DNA from: Burkholderiales bacterium 39-55-53
GTDB taxonomy: Bacteria; Pseudomonadota; Gammaproteobacteria; Burkholderiales; Burkholderiaceae_C
DNA length: 64,000 bases
Direction: 5' to 3'
Assembly: GCA_002282445.1 (NCBI GenBank)
Contig: NCJK01000003.1
Location: 124,001-188,000, forward strand
A model generated the notes under the pieces. It saw nothing but the letters and a program-made list of their open reading frames with translations, was not told the DNA's origin and searched no databases. Made by a program: the position numbers and the translations under genes. Of this stretch, positions 17,429 through 25,874 are shown in pieces; the first letter of the stretch is position 1; each line of letters starts with the position of its first letter.

Positions 17429-18574
17429 ACGCGCCAACCACAACAAGCCTGCGCCGGTGATCAGCACTGGCACCAACGAGCCCCAGTTGAGCCAAGCCCA
17501 ACCTTGGGTGGTCACCAACGCACCTGAAGCAAACGAGGTGAAGGCCATGGTGGCAAACACGCAAAAGTTAATGGCAGCTTGGGCACGGTTTTTCTCTTGG
17601 GGTGTGTAAGCCTGCATCGACAGCGTGGTGCTGCCGGTGAACAAAAAGTTCCAGCCCACCCCCAACAAAAACATGGACCACAAAAATTGGTGCAAGTCCA
17701 CACCCGACAACGCCACAGCAATGCAGGCGATGTTGAGCAACACACCCACACCCATGATGGGCAACACGCCAAAGCGTTTGATTAAATGGCCCGTCACAAA
17801 GCCCGGCGCAAACATGCCGATCACGTGCCACTCCAGCACCCAGCCCGTGTCTTCAAATGACAAACCACACACTTGCATGGCCAATGGCGTTGCGGCCATC
17901 AGCAAGCTCATCACGCCGTAGCCTAAAGCGGCAGCCATGGCCGCCACCACAAACACAGGCTGACACATGATTTCGCCCAAGGGGCGACCACCCGTGTCAT
18001 CCGCTTTCGCAACTGGCGCAGGTGGAAAAGTGATGAAGCTCATCACCGCCATCGACAACACCGCCACCCCCATCAATGCCACATAAGCACCAGCGAACGG
18101 CATGCCCAAAATGCTTTTGGTTTGAATCGCCAAATTCGGGCCAATGACCGCACCAATCAAACCACCAGCCATCACCAAGGACACGGCTTTCTCTCTGAAG
18201 TCAGGATGGCACAACTCTGCTGCAGCAAATCGATAAAGCTGACCATTCGCGCTGTAATAACCTGCCACCACAGTGGCTGTGACCAACAACCAGAAAGATT
18301 GCGAGAGCACAGCAAACGCACCCAAGGCTGCTGACAGCAAAGCCACCAACAATCCCAACTGAAACGAGCCCTTGCGTCCAAAGCGTTGCTGCGACTTGGC
18401 CACCAAGCCCGTGCTGAGTGCACCACCCACAACATAGCCCATCACTGGCAAGGTCGCCATCCAAGCTTCGGGCGCCAAACTCAAACCCACCAAACCATTG
18501 ATGGCGATGAAGGTAACGTTGTTGGTCAGGAACAGGCCCTGCGCGATAGACAGCAATACGAGATGACGGTTCAT
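17408..18574 (-). CDS. MFS transporter
   Basis: A major facilitator superfamily permease of about 388 residues with around 12 membrane segments. The A-motif-like loop is GLVAKSQQRFGRKGS after TM2. The chosen ATG (MNRHLVLLS) lies 7 bases after the prenyltransferase stop, and the longer in-frame extension would overlap that gene. Substrate is not evident. It is the last gene of the leftward ArsR/rhodanese/OsmC/AhpD-like/CcoG/UbiA run. Confidence 0.88.
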   Translation of the reverse strand: MNRHLVLLSIAQGLFLTNNVTFIAINGLVGLSLAPEAWMATLPVMGYVVGGALSTGLVAKSQQRFGRKGSFQLGLLVALLSAALGAFAVLSQSFWLLVTATVVAGYYSANGQLYRFAAAELCHPDFREKAVSLVMAGGLIGAVIGPNLAIQTKSILGMPFAGAYVALMGVAVLSMAVMSFITFPPAPVAKADDTGGRPLGEIMCQPVFVVAAMAAALGYGVMSLLMAATPLAMQVCGLSFEDTGWVLEWHVIGMFAPGFVTGHLIKRFGVLPIMGVGVLLNIACIAVALSGVDLHQFLWSMFLLGVGWNFLFTGSTTLSMQAYTPQEKNRAQAAINFCVFATMAFTSFASGALVTTQGWAWLNWGSLVPVLITGAGLLWLARKKASAA

Positions 18575-18581
18575 AAAAATT

Positions 18582-19529
18582 CTAAAAATTAAGCGAGGCC
18601 AAGCCTGCAGACATCGCCAAGCCGTGCACCACAGCAGACGCAATGGTCAACACAATAGCAGGTGCTAAGCGTGAGGCTTGATCCGCATATTTGAACAGCC
18701 ATACAAACGCCAACAGCGACAGTGGAAGTGAAGCCAGTCCCCACAGTGCTGGCTCAGGGTGAATGAACCACATGACGCCTAAAACTAACCACGCATGTGC
18801 AAGCAACGCCAGTATCAAGTACAACCCAGCAGCGATGCGGGGCCCCAAACGGACCACCAAGGTGCGCTTGCCCACCTGAGCATCGGCAGCCGCATCTGGA
18901 AAGCCATTGATCAACAAAATATTGCCCACCAACAGTGCAAAGCTCACGGCCACAGCAGCAGGTATCACGAAAAAGTGTCGCCGCTGCGCATAGTCTGCAC
19001 CGATCACCACCAAGCCCCAAGTGAGTGCCACGACCAGCTCACCCAAGCCCCGTTTCATCAAAGCCAAAGGCGGGGCTGAGTAGCCCCAACCCAAGAGCAA
19101 ACCCAGCAAGCCTAAGACGATCAAACCACCACCCGTTTGAACCGACAGCCACAGACCGCATGGCACTAAAAAAACAATCAAGGCTTTGGCGAGATCATGC
19201 GTATCTTGCACACTGACACGCCCATTTTGAATCAGGCGTGCGCCGCCTGTGAATGGGAACAAGCCTTGTGTGTTGGCCTCATCCGCACCATTGAGGGCAT
19301 CGTGATAATCGTTGAGCACGTTTGCAGCGGCATGCATCAGCACCGCCAAGACCACGGTAGCCAAACCAATCCAGACATGGGGCCCATGCCCGCAAGCCGC
19401 AGCCACTGAGATACCCAACACACAAGCCACAGCCGTGATGACCAAAAATCCTGGGCGCGTCATCTGCACCAACGTGCGCCAAGATATTTGAGCGTTTGGC
19501 GGTTCAGCCGGTGCTGATGTCACATTCAA
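18582..19529 (-). CDS. UbiA-family prenyltransferase (MenA-like)
   Basis: A 315-residue integral membrane prenyltransferase with about nine helices. The first Asp-rich site is NVLNDYHDALNGAD (near residue 92-105), and the second is NGFPDAAADAQVGKRT (near residue 210). The sequence style is closer to MenA (1,4-dihydroxy-2-naphthoate polyprenyltransferase) than to UbiA or CyoE. No menaquinone genes are in the window, and relatives of this bacterium use ubiquinone, so the aromatic substrate is open. It is packed 9 bases after ccoG and 7 bases before the MFS gene. Confidence 0.85.
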   Translation of the reverse strand: MNVTSAPAEPPNAQISWRTLVQMTRPGFLVITAVACVLGISVAAACGHGPHVWIGLATVVLAVLMHAAANVLNDYHDALNGADEANTQGLFPFTGGARLIQNGRVSVQDTHDLAKALIVFLVPCGLWLSVQTGGGLIVLGLLGLLLGWGYSAPPLALMKRGLGELVVALTWGLVVIGADYAQRRHFFVIPAAVAVSFALLVGNILLINGFPDAAADAQVGKRTLVVRLGPRIAAGLYLILALLAHAWLVLGVMWFIHPEPALWGLASLPLSLLAFVWLFKYADQASRLAPAIVLTIASAVVHGLAMSAGLASLNF

Positions 19530-19538
19530 ATGCCGGAT

Positions 19539-20978
19539 TTATCGAGGCACCAAGAACACAGATTTTTCATGGATCACATCATTGCCCGACGTGTCCTTGA
19601 TATCAAAGTTGATCTTGTGGGAGCCTGCATCAGCAGAACCGTAAGGGATGGTCACGCGCAACACCACCCAATGCGCTTGCGCAGATGCCACCTTCACTTC
19701 AGTTTCCGTTTCAATGCGGATGTCTTTCATGCCGTCTACGGAAATTTGGAAAGTCTTGTCTTGCTCAGCCGCATTCATCACTTGCAAGCGGTAGATGTTT
19801 TCAATGCCACCGTTTTCTGTGATGCGAGCCAAGGTTGCGCGGTCACGCACCACGTCGACCTTAAACGGGGTACGCGTAGCCAATGACACGCCCACGGCAA
19901 TGATCAGGGCCATCAAGATGGAGGTGTAGATCAACACACGGGGACGCGCCACACGCATCAGCGTTTGTTTGGTGGTCCACTTGTTTTCCATCGCGTTTTG
20001 CGTGGTGTAGCGCACCAAGCCTTTGGCGTAGCCTAATTTATCCATCACGGTGTCACACACGTCGGCGCAAGCGCCACAGCCAATGCATTCATATTGCAAG
20101 CCGTTACGAATATCAATGCCTGTTGGACACACCTGCACACACAAAGAACAGTCAACGCATGAGCCCAAGTTGGCTGCAGCTAGGTCCGTCTTCTTAGAGC
20201 GAGCACCGCGTGGCTCACCACGTTCTGTGTCATAGGTGACGATGAGTGTGTCATGGTCAAACATGGCACTTTGGAAGCGTGCATAAGGGCACATGTACTT
20301 ACACACTTGCTCGCGCATGAAACCTGCATTGCCATAGGTGGCGAAGGCGTAAAAGAACACCCAGAAGAATTGCCAAGGGCCAAAGCTCCAGCTGATTGCA
20401 GTGGCAGCCAACTCTTGGATCGGCGTGAAATAACCCACGAATGTGAAACCGGTCCACAACGACAGCGCGATCCACGCCGCATGTTTGTAGATTTTCTTGC
20501 TGAACTTCTTGACAGAAAAATCAGCATCGTCCAAACGGATACGTGCAGAACGATCGCCTTCGATCTTGCGCTCTATCCACATGAAAATTTCGCTGTAGAC
20601 CGTTTGCGGACATGCGTAACCACACCATAGACGGCCCGCTACAGCGGTGAACAAGAACAACGACAAAGCCGAGATGACCAACAAGCCAGTCAAGTAAATG
20701 AAGTCTTGTGGATACAAAACCAAACCGAAGATGTAAAAGCGGCGAGCCTCTAAGTCAAACAGCACCGCTTGACGCGTGCCCCACTCCACCCAAGGCAAAC
20801 CATAAAACACCAGTTGTGTGATGGCTACCGTGATCCAACGCCAATAAGCAAAGATGCCTTCTACTGAACGTGGGTAGATTTTTTTAGCAGCGGCATAGAG
20901 CGACACCATCTCTTCACTGTCTTCGGCAGCAGCCGAATGAATGGGTATCACTTTTTTGGATTCTTGGTGGTCTGTCAT
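19539..20978 (-). CDS. ccoG: cytochrome c oxidase accessory protein CcoG (FixG/RdxA)
   Basis: A 479-residue polyferredoxin membrane protein. Membrane segments come first (with the CGYACPQTVYSE motif and a second VCKYMCPYARFQ loop). A 2x[4Fe-4S] ferredoxin module follows at about residues 270-320 (SCVDCSLCVQVCP and CIGCGACADVC), and a C-terminal periplasmic Ig-like domain ends the protein. CcoG reduces copper for cbb3-type oxidase assembly. It usually follows ccoNOPQ; here it is downstream of OsmC and AhpD-like genes instead. The ATG at 20978 is preferred to an upstream TTG. Confidence 0.94.
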   Translation of the reverse strand: MTDHQESKKVIPIHSAAAEDSEEMVSLYAAAKKIYPRSVEGIFAYWRWITVAITQLVFYGLPWVEWGTRQAVLFDLEARRFYIFGLVLYPQDFIYLTGLLVISALSLFLFTAVAGRLWCGYACPQTVYSEIFMWIERKIEGDRSARIRLDDADFSVKKFSKKIYKHAAWIALSLWTGFTFVGYFTPIQELAATAISWSFGPWQFFWVFFYAFATYGNAGFMREQVCKYMCPYARFQSAMFDHDTLIVTYDTERGEPRGARSKKTDLAAANLGSCVDCSLCVQVCPTGIDIRNGLQYECIGCGACADVCDTVMDKLGYAKGLVRYTTQNAMENKWTTKQTLMRVARPRVLIYTSILMALIIAVGVSLATRTPFKVDVVRDRATLARITENGGIENIYRLQVMNAAEQDKTFQISVDGMKDIRIETETEVKVASAQAHWVVLRVTIPYGSADAGSHKINFDIKDTSGNDVIHEKSVFLVPR

Positions 20979-21006
20979 GAAAGTCAATCGTATGAATTAA
21001 TCAGGC

Positions 21007-21348
21007 TTAAGCCAATGTGTCCCAAGCTTTGAGGGCTTCAGCGGAGTACATCAGTGCGGGGCCGCCGCCCATGTAGACGCAAATCGTCAACATCTCTTCC
21101 AACTCTTCGCGTGTGCAACCCAACTTACGCAAGGCCTTGACATGAAAGCCAATGCAGCCAGAGCAGTGCTGGGTAATGCCAATGGCCAAAGCAATCAATT
21201 CTTTGTTTTTGGCACTGATGTTGCCCTCGGCCATCGATGCACGCGCCAATTGGCCAAATCCTTGCATTGCCTCAGACTGTGTTTTGCGAAACGGTGTCAA
21301 ACACTCGTTGATGCCTTGCATCAGGTTGGCATGATCAAACGTACTCAT
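21007..21348 (-). CDS. carboxymuconolactone decarboxylase / AhpD-like protein
   Basis: A 113-residue CMD-family protein with the AhpD-type redox motif HCSGCIGFH, a CxxC preceded by His and followed by His, near residues 50-60. This predicts a thiol peroxidase-type or alkylhydroperoxidase activity rather than lactone decarboxylation. It lies 16 bases after osmC and 28 bases before ccoG, in a run of genes that handle thiols and sulfane sulfur. Confidence 0.88.
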   Translation of the reverse strand: MSTFDHANLMQGINECLTPFRKTQSEAMQGFGQLARASMAEGNISAKNKELIALAIGITQHCSGCIGFHVKALRKLGCTREELEEMLTICVYMGGGPALMYSAEALKAWDTLA

Positions 21349-21364
21349 AGCTTTCCTTTTTCAA

Positions 21365-21811
21365 TTACTTCAGTTGCTGGCCTTCGCCATCAAACACTTC
21401 TACGGTGACGGGAATTCCTTGGCGCACGCTCTGGGTCACAGTGCAAAACTCCTCAAACTGCGCCAACACACGATCGACCTGCTCAAGTGATGCCGCCGCC
21501 ACACCCAAACGAATTTGAGCGTTCATGTGCAACACGCGCAAACGGTTGTCATCATTGCGCCCAACTTCAGCAGTGACGACGCATGAAATCGGCTCTGGCA
21601 CTTGCTTGAATTTGCGAAATGCAAATAAAAGCGAGTCAGACAAACAATTCCCTACGGCTGCACACAGCAATTGCATGGGCGACGGACCCAAATCAGCCCC
21701 CAAAGGTGCTGGCTCATCACTGGTGAGCACAGGTATATCGCCGCCAAATACTATGTCGAAACGATAGTCATGACGTTGCGATAGCTCAACTCGGATTGTT
21801 TTTCCAGACAT
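21365..21811 (-). CDS. OsmC/Ohr-family protein
   Basis: A 148-residue OsmC-fold protein. It carries the conserved first Cys in LLCAAVGNCLSDSLL, with a second Cys in ISCVVTAEV. OsmC/Ohr proteins reduce organic hydroperoxides with a pair of cysteines. Both cysteines of the family pattern are visible. It lies 12 bases after the rhodanese gene; the pairing with rhodanese and AhpD-like genes suggests thiol/persulfide detoxification. Confidence 0.88.
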   Translation of the reverse strand: MSGKTIRVELSQRHDYRFDIVFGGDIPVLTSDEPAPLGADLGPSPMQLLCAAVGNCLSDSLLFAFRKFKQVPEPISCVVTAEVGRNDDNRLRVLHMNAQIRLGVAAASLEQVDRVLAQFEEFCTVTQSVRQGIPVTVEVFDGEGQQLK

Positions 21812-21823
21812 TTTTGTGCCTCA

Positions 21824-22204
21824 TTACTCAAATGATGGTTGTGCGGGCTTGACCAACGTGTGGCCTGCAGCCTGCCACGCATCCACGCCACCGGCAATCG
21901 AGCGCACGTGGGTATAACCCATTTGTGCCAACGACTGCGCACTCAGTGCAGCGCGTCCACTGGTTTTGCAGTACAGAACAATATTCATGTCACGCGCTTG
22001 AAGGTTGGGGTTATTGGCCATCTTGAACTCGAGCATGCCGCGCGACATGTGCACAGCCCCAGGTAAAAAGCCAGCCATGTATTCCTCAGATTCACGGACA
22101 TCAATCAAAAGGTCACACGATTGAATGGCCTCGACAGCTTGATCCACTGAAATTTCTTGCACAGATTGCTTGGCGGCAACGACTAAGTCATGAGCGGTTT
22201 TCAT
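21824..22204 (-). CDS. single-domain rhodanese (sulfurtransferase)
   Basis: A 126-residue cytosolic rhodanese domain. The CH2A region is DLLIDVRESEEYMAG and the active-site loop is YCKTSGRAA, with the catalytic Cys as the persulfide carrier. The start overlaps the ArsR gene stop by four bases (ATGA), so expression is directly tied to that regulator. It is likely to move sulfane sulfur between thiols. Confidence 0.92.
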   Translation of the reverse strand: MKTAHDLVVAAKQSVQEISVDQAVEAIQSCDLLIDVRESEEYMAGFLPGAVHMSRGMLEFKMANNPNLQARDMNIVLYCKTSGRAALSAQSLAQMGYTHVRSIAGGVDAWQAAGHTLVKPAQPSFE

Positions 22205-22566
22205 ACAGTTTTCCTTTTAAGAACGGTTCGTTTTTTGGATGTCGCTAAGGCTTTGGGCCATGCTTGCTGAATATGCTGCTGCGAGATGCGGTCACAGACC
22301 AGATCGCACAGGGTGTAGATGGTGGGGTCAGAGATTTGGTAATACACGCTGGTTCCTCGCCCCTCGCGTGTCACAAAACCTTGCTGCATCAACATGGCCA
22401 AATGTCTTGACATGTTGGCTGCGGTATAGCCACAAGCTTCGGCCAATTCGCCTACGTTGTGCTCTTGCTCGCGCAGCAAGTTCAAGATCCGCAGCCGCGT
22501 GGGTTCTGCTAGGACTTGGAAATAGTTAGCCACACGATCGATGGCTTGCTCTGGAACTTGGGTCAT
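22201..22566 (-). CDS. ArsR-family transcriptional repressor
   Basis: A 121-residue ArsR/SmtB winged-helix repressor with helix-turn-helix VGELAEACGYTAANMSRHLAML and the wing GRGTSVYYQI. It has a Cys in the recognition region (EACGY) and two in the last helix (LCDLVCDRI). It lacks the alpha-2 Cys of the SqrR/BigR persulfide sensors, so its ligand is uncertain. It heads the rhodanese/OsmC/AhpD-like/CcoG run and faces the RND gene across an AT-rich operator-like palindrome. The ATG has no Shine-Dalgarno. Confidence 0.9.
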   Translation of the reverse strand: MTQVPEQAIDRVANYFQVLAEPTRLRILNLLREQEHNVGELAEACGYTAANMSRHLAMLMQQGFVTREGRGTSVYYQISDPTIYTLCDLVCDRISQQHIQQAWPKALATSKKRTVLKRKTV

Positions 22567-22572
22567 GGCATG

Positions 22573-22643
22573 ATTCTATGACTTATTTAACCAATTAATT
22601 AATTAATTGATTAGTTAAATAATCGCTCAATTATTTATAGAAT
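22573..22643. promoter_or_regulatory. divergent promoter with AT-rich inverted repeat (putative ArsR operator)
   Basis: TTATTTAAC (22583-22591) and GTTAAATAA (22614-22622) form a perfect inverted repeat, with an 18-base palindrome of AATT units between them (22592-22609). Outside it, ATAGAAT appears on each strand 6-7 bases before the respective start codons, as mirror-image -10 elements. If these are the real -10 boxes both transcripts would be leaderless, which fits the lack of Shine-Dalgarno sites on both sides. Confidence 0.6.
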
Positions 22644-22649
22644 AGCGCC

Positions 22650-25600
22650 ATGTCTGATTCCACACTCCGCATCTCTGGGCGACTTGCTCGCTTTTTCCAA
22701 GCCTCTCAAATCACACCGCTTCTCGCGCTGGTGTGTTTCTTACTGGGCGTGTTCGCTGTACTGGTGACGCCACGTGAAGAGGAGCCGCAAATCAATGTGA
22801 CCATGGCCAACGTGCTGATTCCCTTCCCGGGCGCATCAGCCAAAGATGTTGAGCAAATGGTCTCGGTTCCTGCAGAGCAAGTGTTGTCACAGATCACGGG
22901 TGTTGAACACGTCATGTCTGTGTCACAACCGGGTATGTCTGTGGTCACGGTGCAATACAAAGTAGGTGTGCCCCGCACCGAAGCGTTGGTGCGCTTGTAT
23001 GACACCGTCAATTCTCACGCCGACTGGCTACCCAAAGGTTTGGGCGTTTTACAACCCTTGATCAAGCCCAAGGGCATTGATGATGTGCCAATTTTGTCGC
23101 TCACACTCCACGGCAAAGACACAGACTTGAGTGCATTTGAACTCGAACGCGTCGCACAGAACATTGAGCTCGATATCAAACGCGTCCAAGGGACACGTGA
23201 GGTCACCACAGTGGGCGGCCCATCGCGCGCTATTCAAATTGACATCAACCCCGCACGCATGCAAGCCGCCGGTATCACAGTGCCCGAGCTGCGCATGGCT
23301 TTGCAAGGTGCGCATTTGGGCTCACCTGTTGGTGACTTGTTGGTTGGCAATCAGGCCATTGCCATAGAGTCAGGCCCGTTTCTGAGCAGCGCCAAAGATG
23401 TGGCCAGTTTGGTGGTCGGCGTACGCGCTGGCACTCCGATTCATGTGCACGATATTGCTCAAGTTCGCGATGGGGGAGCACAAGCCAACACAGCCGTGTG
23501 GCATGGCATGACAGGCGCCAAACCCGTTGAGCGCACAGCCGTGACGATTGCCGTCACCAAGAAGCCAGGCGAAAACGCCATTGAAGTTGCCAATGCTGTT
23601 TTGTCACAAGTGGCGTCGCTCAAACAAAGCAAGATTCCTAGCAACGTCGAAGTCACAACGACACGCAACTACGGCGAAACAGCCAATGACAAAGCCCAAA
23701 AGCTGATTCAAAAATTGCTGTTTGCCACCGCGTCTGTGGTCGCTTTGGTGTTTATCGCTTTGGGTCGCCGCGAGGCTGCCATTGTGGGTACGGCTGTGAT
23801 TCTGACCCTGACGGTAACTCTGTTTGCCTCATGGGCATGGGGCTTCACGCTCAACCGTGTGTCACTGTTTGCCTTGATTTTCTCCATCGGTATTTTGGTG
23901 GATGACGCGATTGTGGTGGTCGAGAACATCCACCGACACCAAGGCCTGCATCCAAACAAAACTCTTTTGCAGATCATTCCAGGCGCAGTTGATGAAGTGG
24001 GTGCGCCAACCATCTTGGCCACCTTCACGGTGATTGCTGCCTTGCTGCCTATGGCGTTTGTGACAGGCTTGATGGGCCCTTACATGAGCCCCATCCCAAT
24101 CAACGCCAGCATGGGTATGTTGCTGTCTTTGGCTGTCGCGTTTGTCGTGACACCTTGGCTGGCTCGCATTTGGATGAAGGCCTCACACGGACATGGCCCC
24201 GAAGAAACCAGTGCATTCAAGCAATGGCTCCAACGCTTTTTCAATGGTGTCTTCAGCCCGTTCTTAAACGACAAATCGGGCCGACGTAACCGTTGGGGGT
24301 TGGGTGCTTCGGTGTTGGGCGCGATCGTCTTGTCCGTCGCACTGCCGGTGGCTGGACTCGTGGCCCTCAAGATGCTGCCCTTTGACAACAAGTCCGAATT
24401 CCAAGTGGTGGTTGACATGCCCGCGGGCACCCGCGTGGAAGAGACCGAAAAAGTATTGCGCGCTTTGGGCGCTCATTTGGCCACTGTGCCAGAAGTCACA
24501 CACTACCAAGCCTATGCAGGCTTGAGCGCGCCCATTAACTTCAACGGTTTGGTGCGTCAGTACTACATGCGCACGGGTGGACATGTGGGCGATATTCAAG
24601 TGAACTTGCAAGACAAGCATTTGCGCAAAGCACAGAGCCACATCATCGCCATGCGCGAACGTGCTGCGTTACAAACGATTGGTAAGCAATTCAATGCGAA
24701 CGTGAAAATCATTGAAGTGCCACCTGGCCCACCTGTACTGGCCCCTATCGTGGCTGAGGTTTACGGTCCAAACGATGAAGGTCGCAACCAAGTGGCCAAA
24801 TCGGTGCGCGCCATGTTCAATAAACAAAACGGCGTGGTCGATGTGGATGACAGCACTATCAGCGCAGCACCCCGTCAAGTGCTGCTGATCAACCGCCAAA
24901 AGGCGGCGCAAATGGGTGTGTCGCAACAAGCCATTGTCAGCACCTTGCGTGCAGGCTTGGCAGGCGAATCCACCGTCTACGCACACGACCAAAACAAATA
25001 TGCAGGCGCTATCGTCATCCGCTTACCCAAGAGCGAGCAAGACTCTTTGGAGAAGTTGCTCAGCCTTGGTGTGCGCAACTCACAGCGTGAAATCGTGCCA
25101 ATCCGTCAGTTGGTGACTATCAGTGACACCCAACGTGAACAGCCCATTTATCACAAAGATTTGCTGCCCGTCACCTACGTGGTGGGTGACATGGCTGGCA
25201 AAGTCGACAGTCCTTTGTACGGCATGTTTGGCATGCGCAGTGGCTTGAGCCAAATTCAAGCGCCCAACGGCAAGCCGGTTGAAGAGTACTTCATCAAGCA
25301 ACCCACCGACCCGTACCAAAACTATGCAGTCAAATGGGACGGCGAATGGCAAATGACCTATGAAACCTTCCGTGACATGGGCGCAGCTTATGGTGTCGGT
25401 TTGATCTTGATCTATTTGTTGGTAGTGGCGCAATTTGGCTCCTACCTCGTACCACTGATCATCATGGCGCCGATTCCACTCACCATCATTGGTGTGATGC
25501 CAGGCCATGCTTTGCTGGGCGCTCCTTACACCGCCACGTCCATGATCGGCATGATCGCTTTGGCGGGCATCATTGTGCGTAACTCTATTTTGTTGGTCGA

Positions 25601-25874
25601 CTTCATCCGCTTACAAGTGTCGCAAGGCATGGACTTGAAGGACGCGGTGGTGGCATCAGCCATTACCCGTGCGCAACCCATTGTGCTGACAGGCTTGGCC
25701 GCCATGATGGGTGCATTCTTTATTTTGGATGACCCCATCTTCAACGGTTTGGCCATCTCCCTCATCTTCGGCATTTTTGTATCAACGGCACTCACCTTGT
25801 TGGTGATTCCACTGCTCTATTTCATGGCGTTCAAAAACAAACCCGCCTCAATCATTTCTGGAGAACACGCATGA
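22650..25874 (+). CDS. RND-family efflux permease
   Basis: A 1074-residue RND inner-membrane transporter with 12 membrane segments and two large periplasmic loops. It contains the TM4 proton-relay motif SIGILVDDAIVVVENIHRH, and its N-terminal ITPLLALVCFLLGVFAVLVTP helix is intact. It is more like the general HAE/NFE group than heavy-metal CusA types, but I cannot fix the substrate. The ArsR-type regulator is divergent, and the outer-membrane factor overlaps its stop by four bases. No periplasmic adaptor gene is present on either side. Confidence 0.93.
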   Translation: MSDSTLRISGRLARFFQASQITPLLALVCFLLGVFAVLVTPREEEPQINVTMANVLIPFPGASAKDVEQMVSVPAEQVLSQITGVEHVMSVSQPGMSVVTVQYKVGVPRTEALVRLYDTVNSHADWLPKGLGVLQPLIKPKGIDDVPILSLTLHGKDTDLSAFELERVAQNIELDIKRVQGTREVTTVGGPSRAIQIDINPARMQAAGITVPELRMALQGAHLGSPVGDLLVGNQAIAIESGPFLSSAKDVASLVVGVRAGTPIHVHDIAQVRDGGAQANTAVWHGMTGAKPVERTAVTIAVTKKPGENAIEVANAVLSQVASLKQSKIPSNVEVTTTRNYGETANDKAQKLIQKLLFATASVVALVFIALGRREAAIVGTAVILTLTVTLFASWAWGFTLNRVSLFALIFSIGILVDDAIVVVENIHRHQGLHPNKTLLQIIPGAVDEVGAPTILATFTVIAALLPMAFVTGLMGPYMSPIPINASMGMLLSLAVAFVVTPWLARIWMKASHGHGPEETSAFKQWLQRFFNGVFSPFLNDKSGRRNRWGLGASVLGAIVLSVALPVAGLVALKMLPFDNKSEFQVVVDMPAGTRVEETEKVLRALGAHLATVPEVTHYQAYAGLSAPINFNGLVRQYYMRTGGHVGDIQVNLQDKHLRKAQSHIIAMRERAALQTIGKQFNANVKIIEVPPGPPVLAPIVAEVYGPNDEGRNQVAKSVRAMFNKQNGVVDVDDSTISAAPRQVLLINRQKAAQMGVSQQAIVSTLRAGLAGESTVYAHDQNKYAGAIVIRLPKSEQDSLEKLLSLGVRNSQREIVPIRQLVTISDTQREQPIYHKDLLPVTYVVGDMAGKVDSPLYGMFGMRSGLSQIQAPNGKPVEEYFIKQPTDPYQNYAVKWDGEWQMTYETFRDMGAAYGVGLILIYLLVVAQFGSYLVPLIIMAPIPLTIIGVMPGHALLGAPYTATSMIGMIALAGIIVRNSILLVDFIRLQVSQGMDLKDAVVASAITRAQPIVLTGLAAMMGAFFILDDPIFNGLAISLIFGIFVSTALTLLVIPLLYFMAFKNKPASIISGEHA

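Noticed and set aside
22592..22609. AATT repeats as a microsatellite or phase-variation tract
   Set aside because: It lies within a larger perfect inverted repeat with a regulator on one side, so an operator explains it better; only four units.
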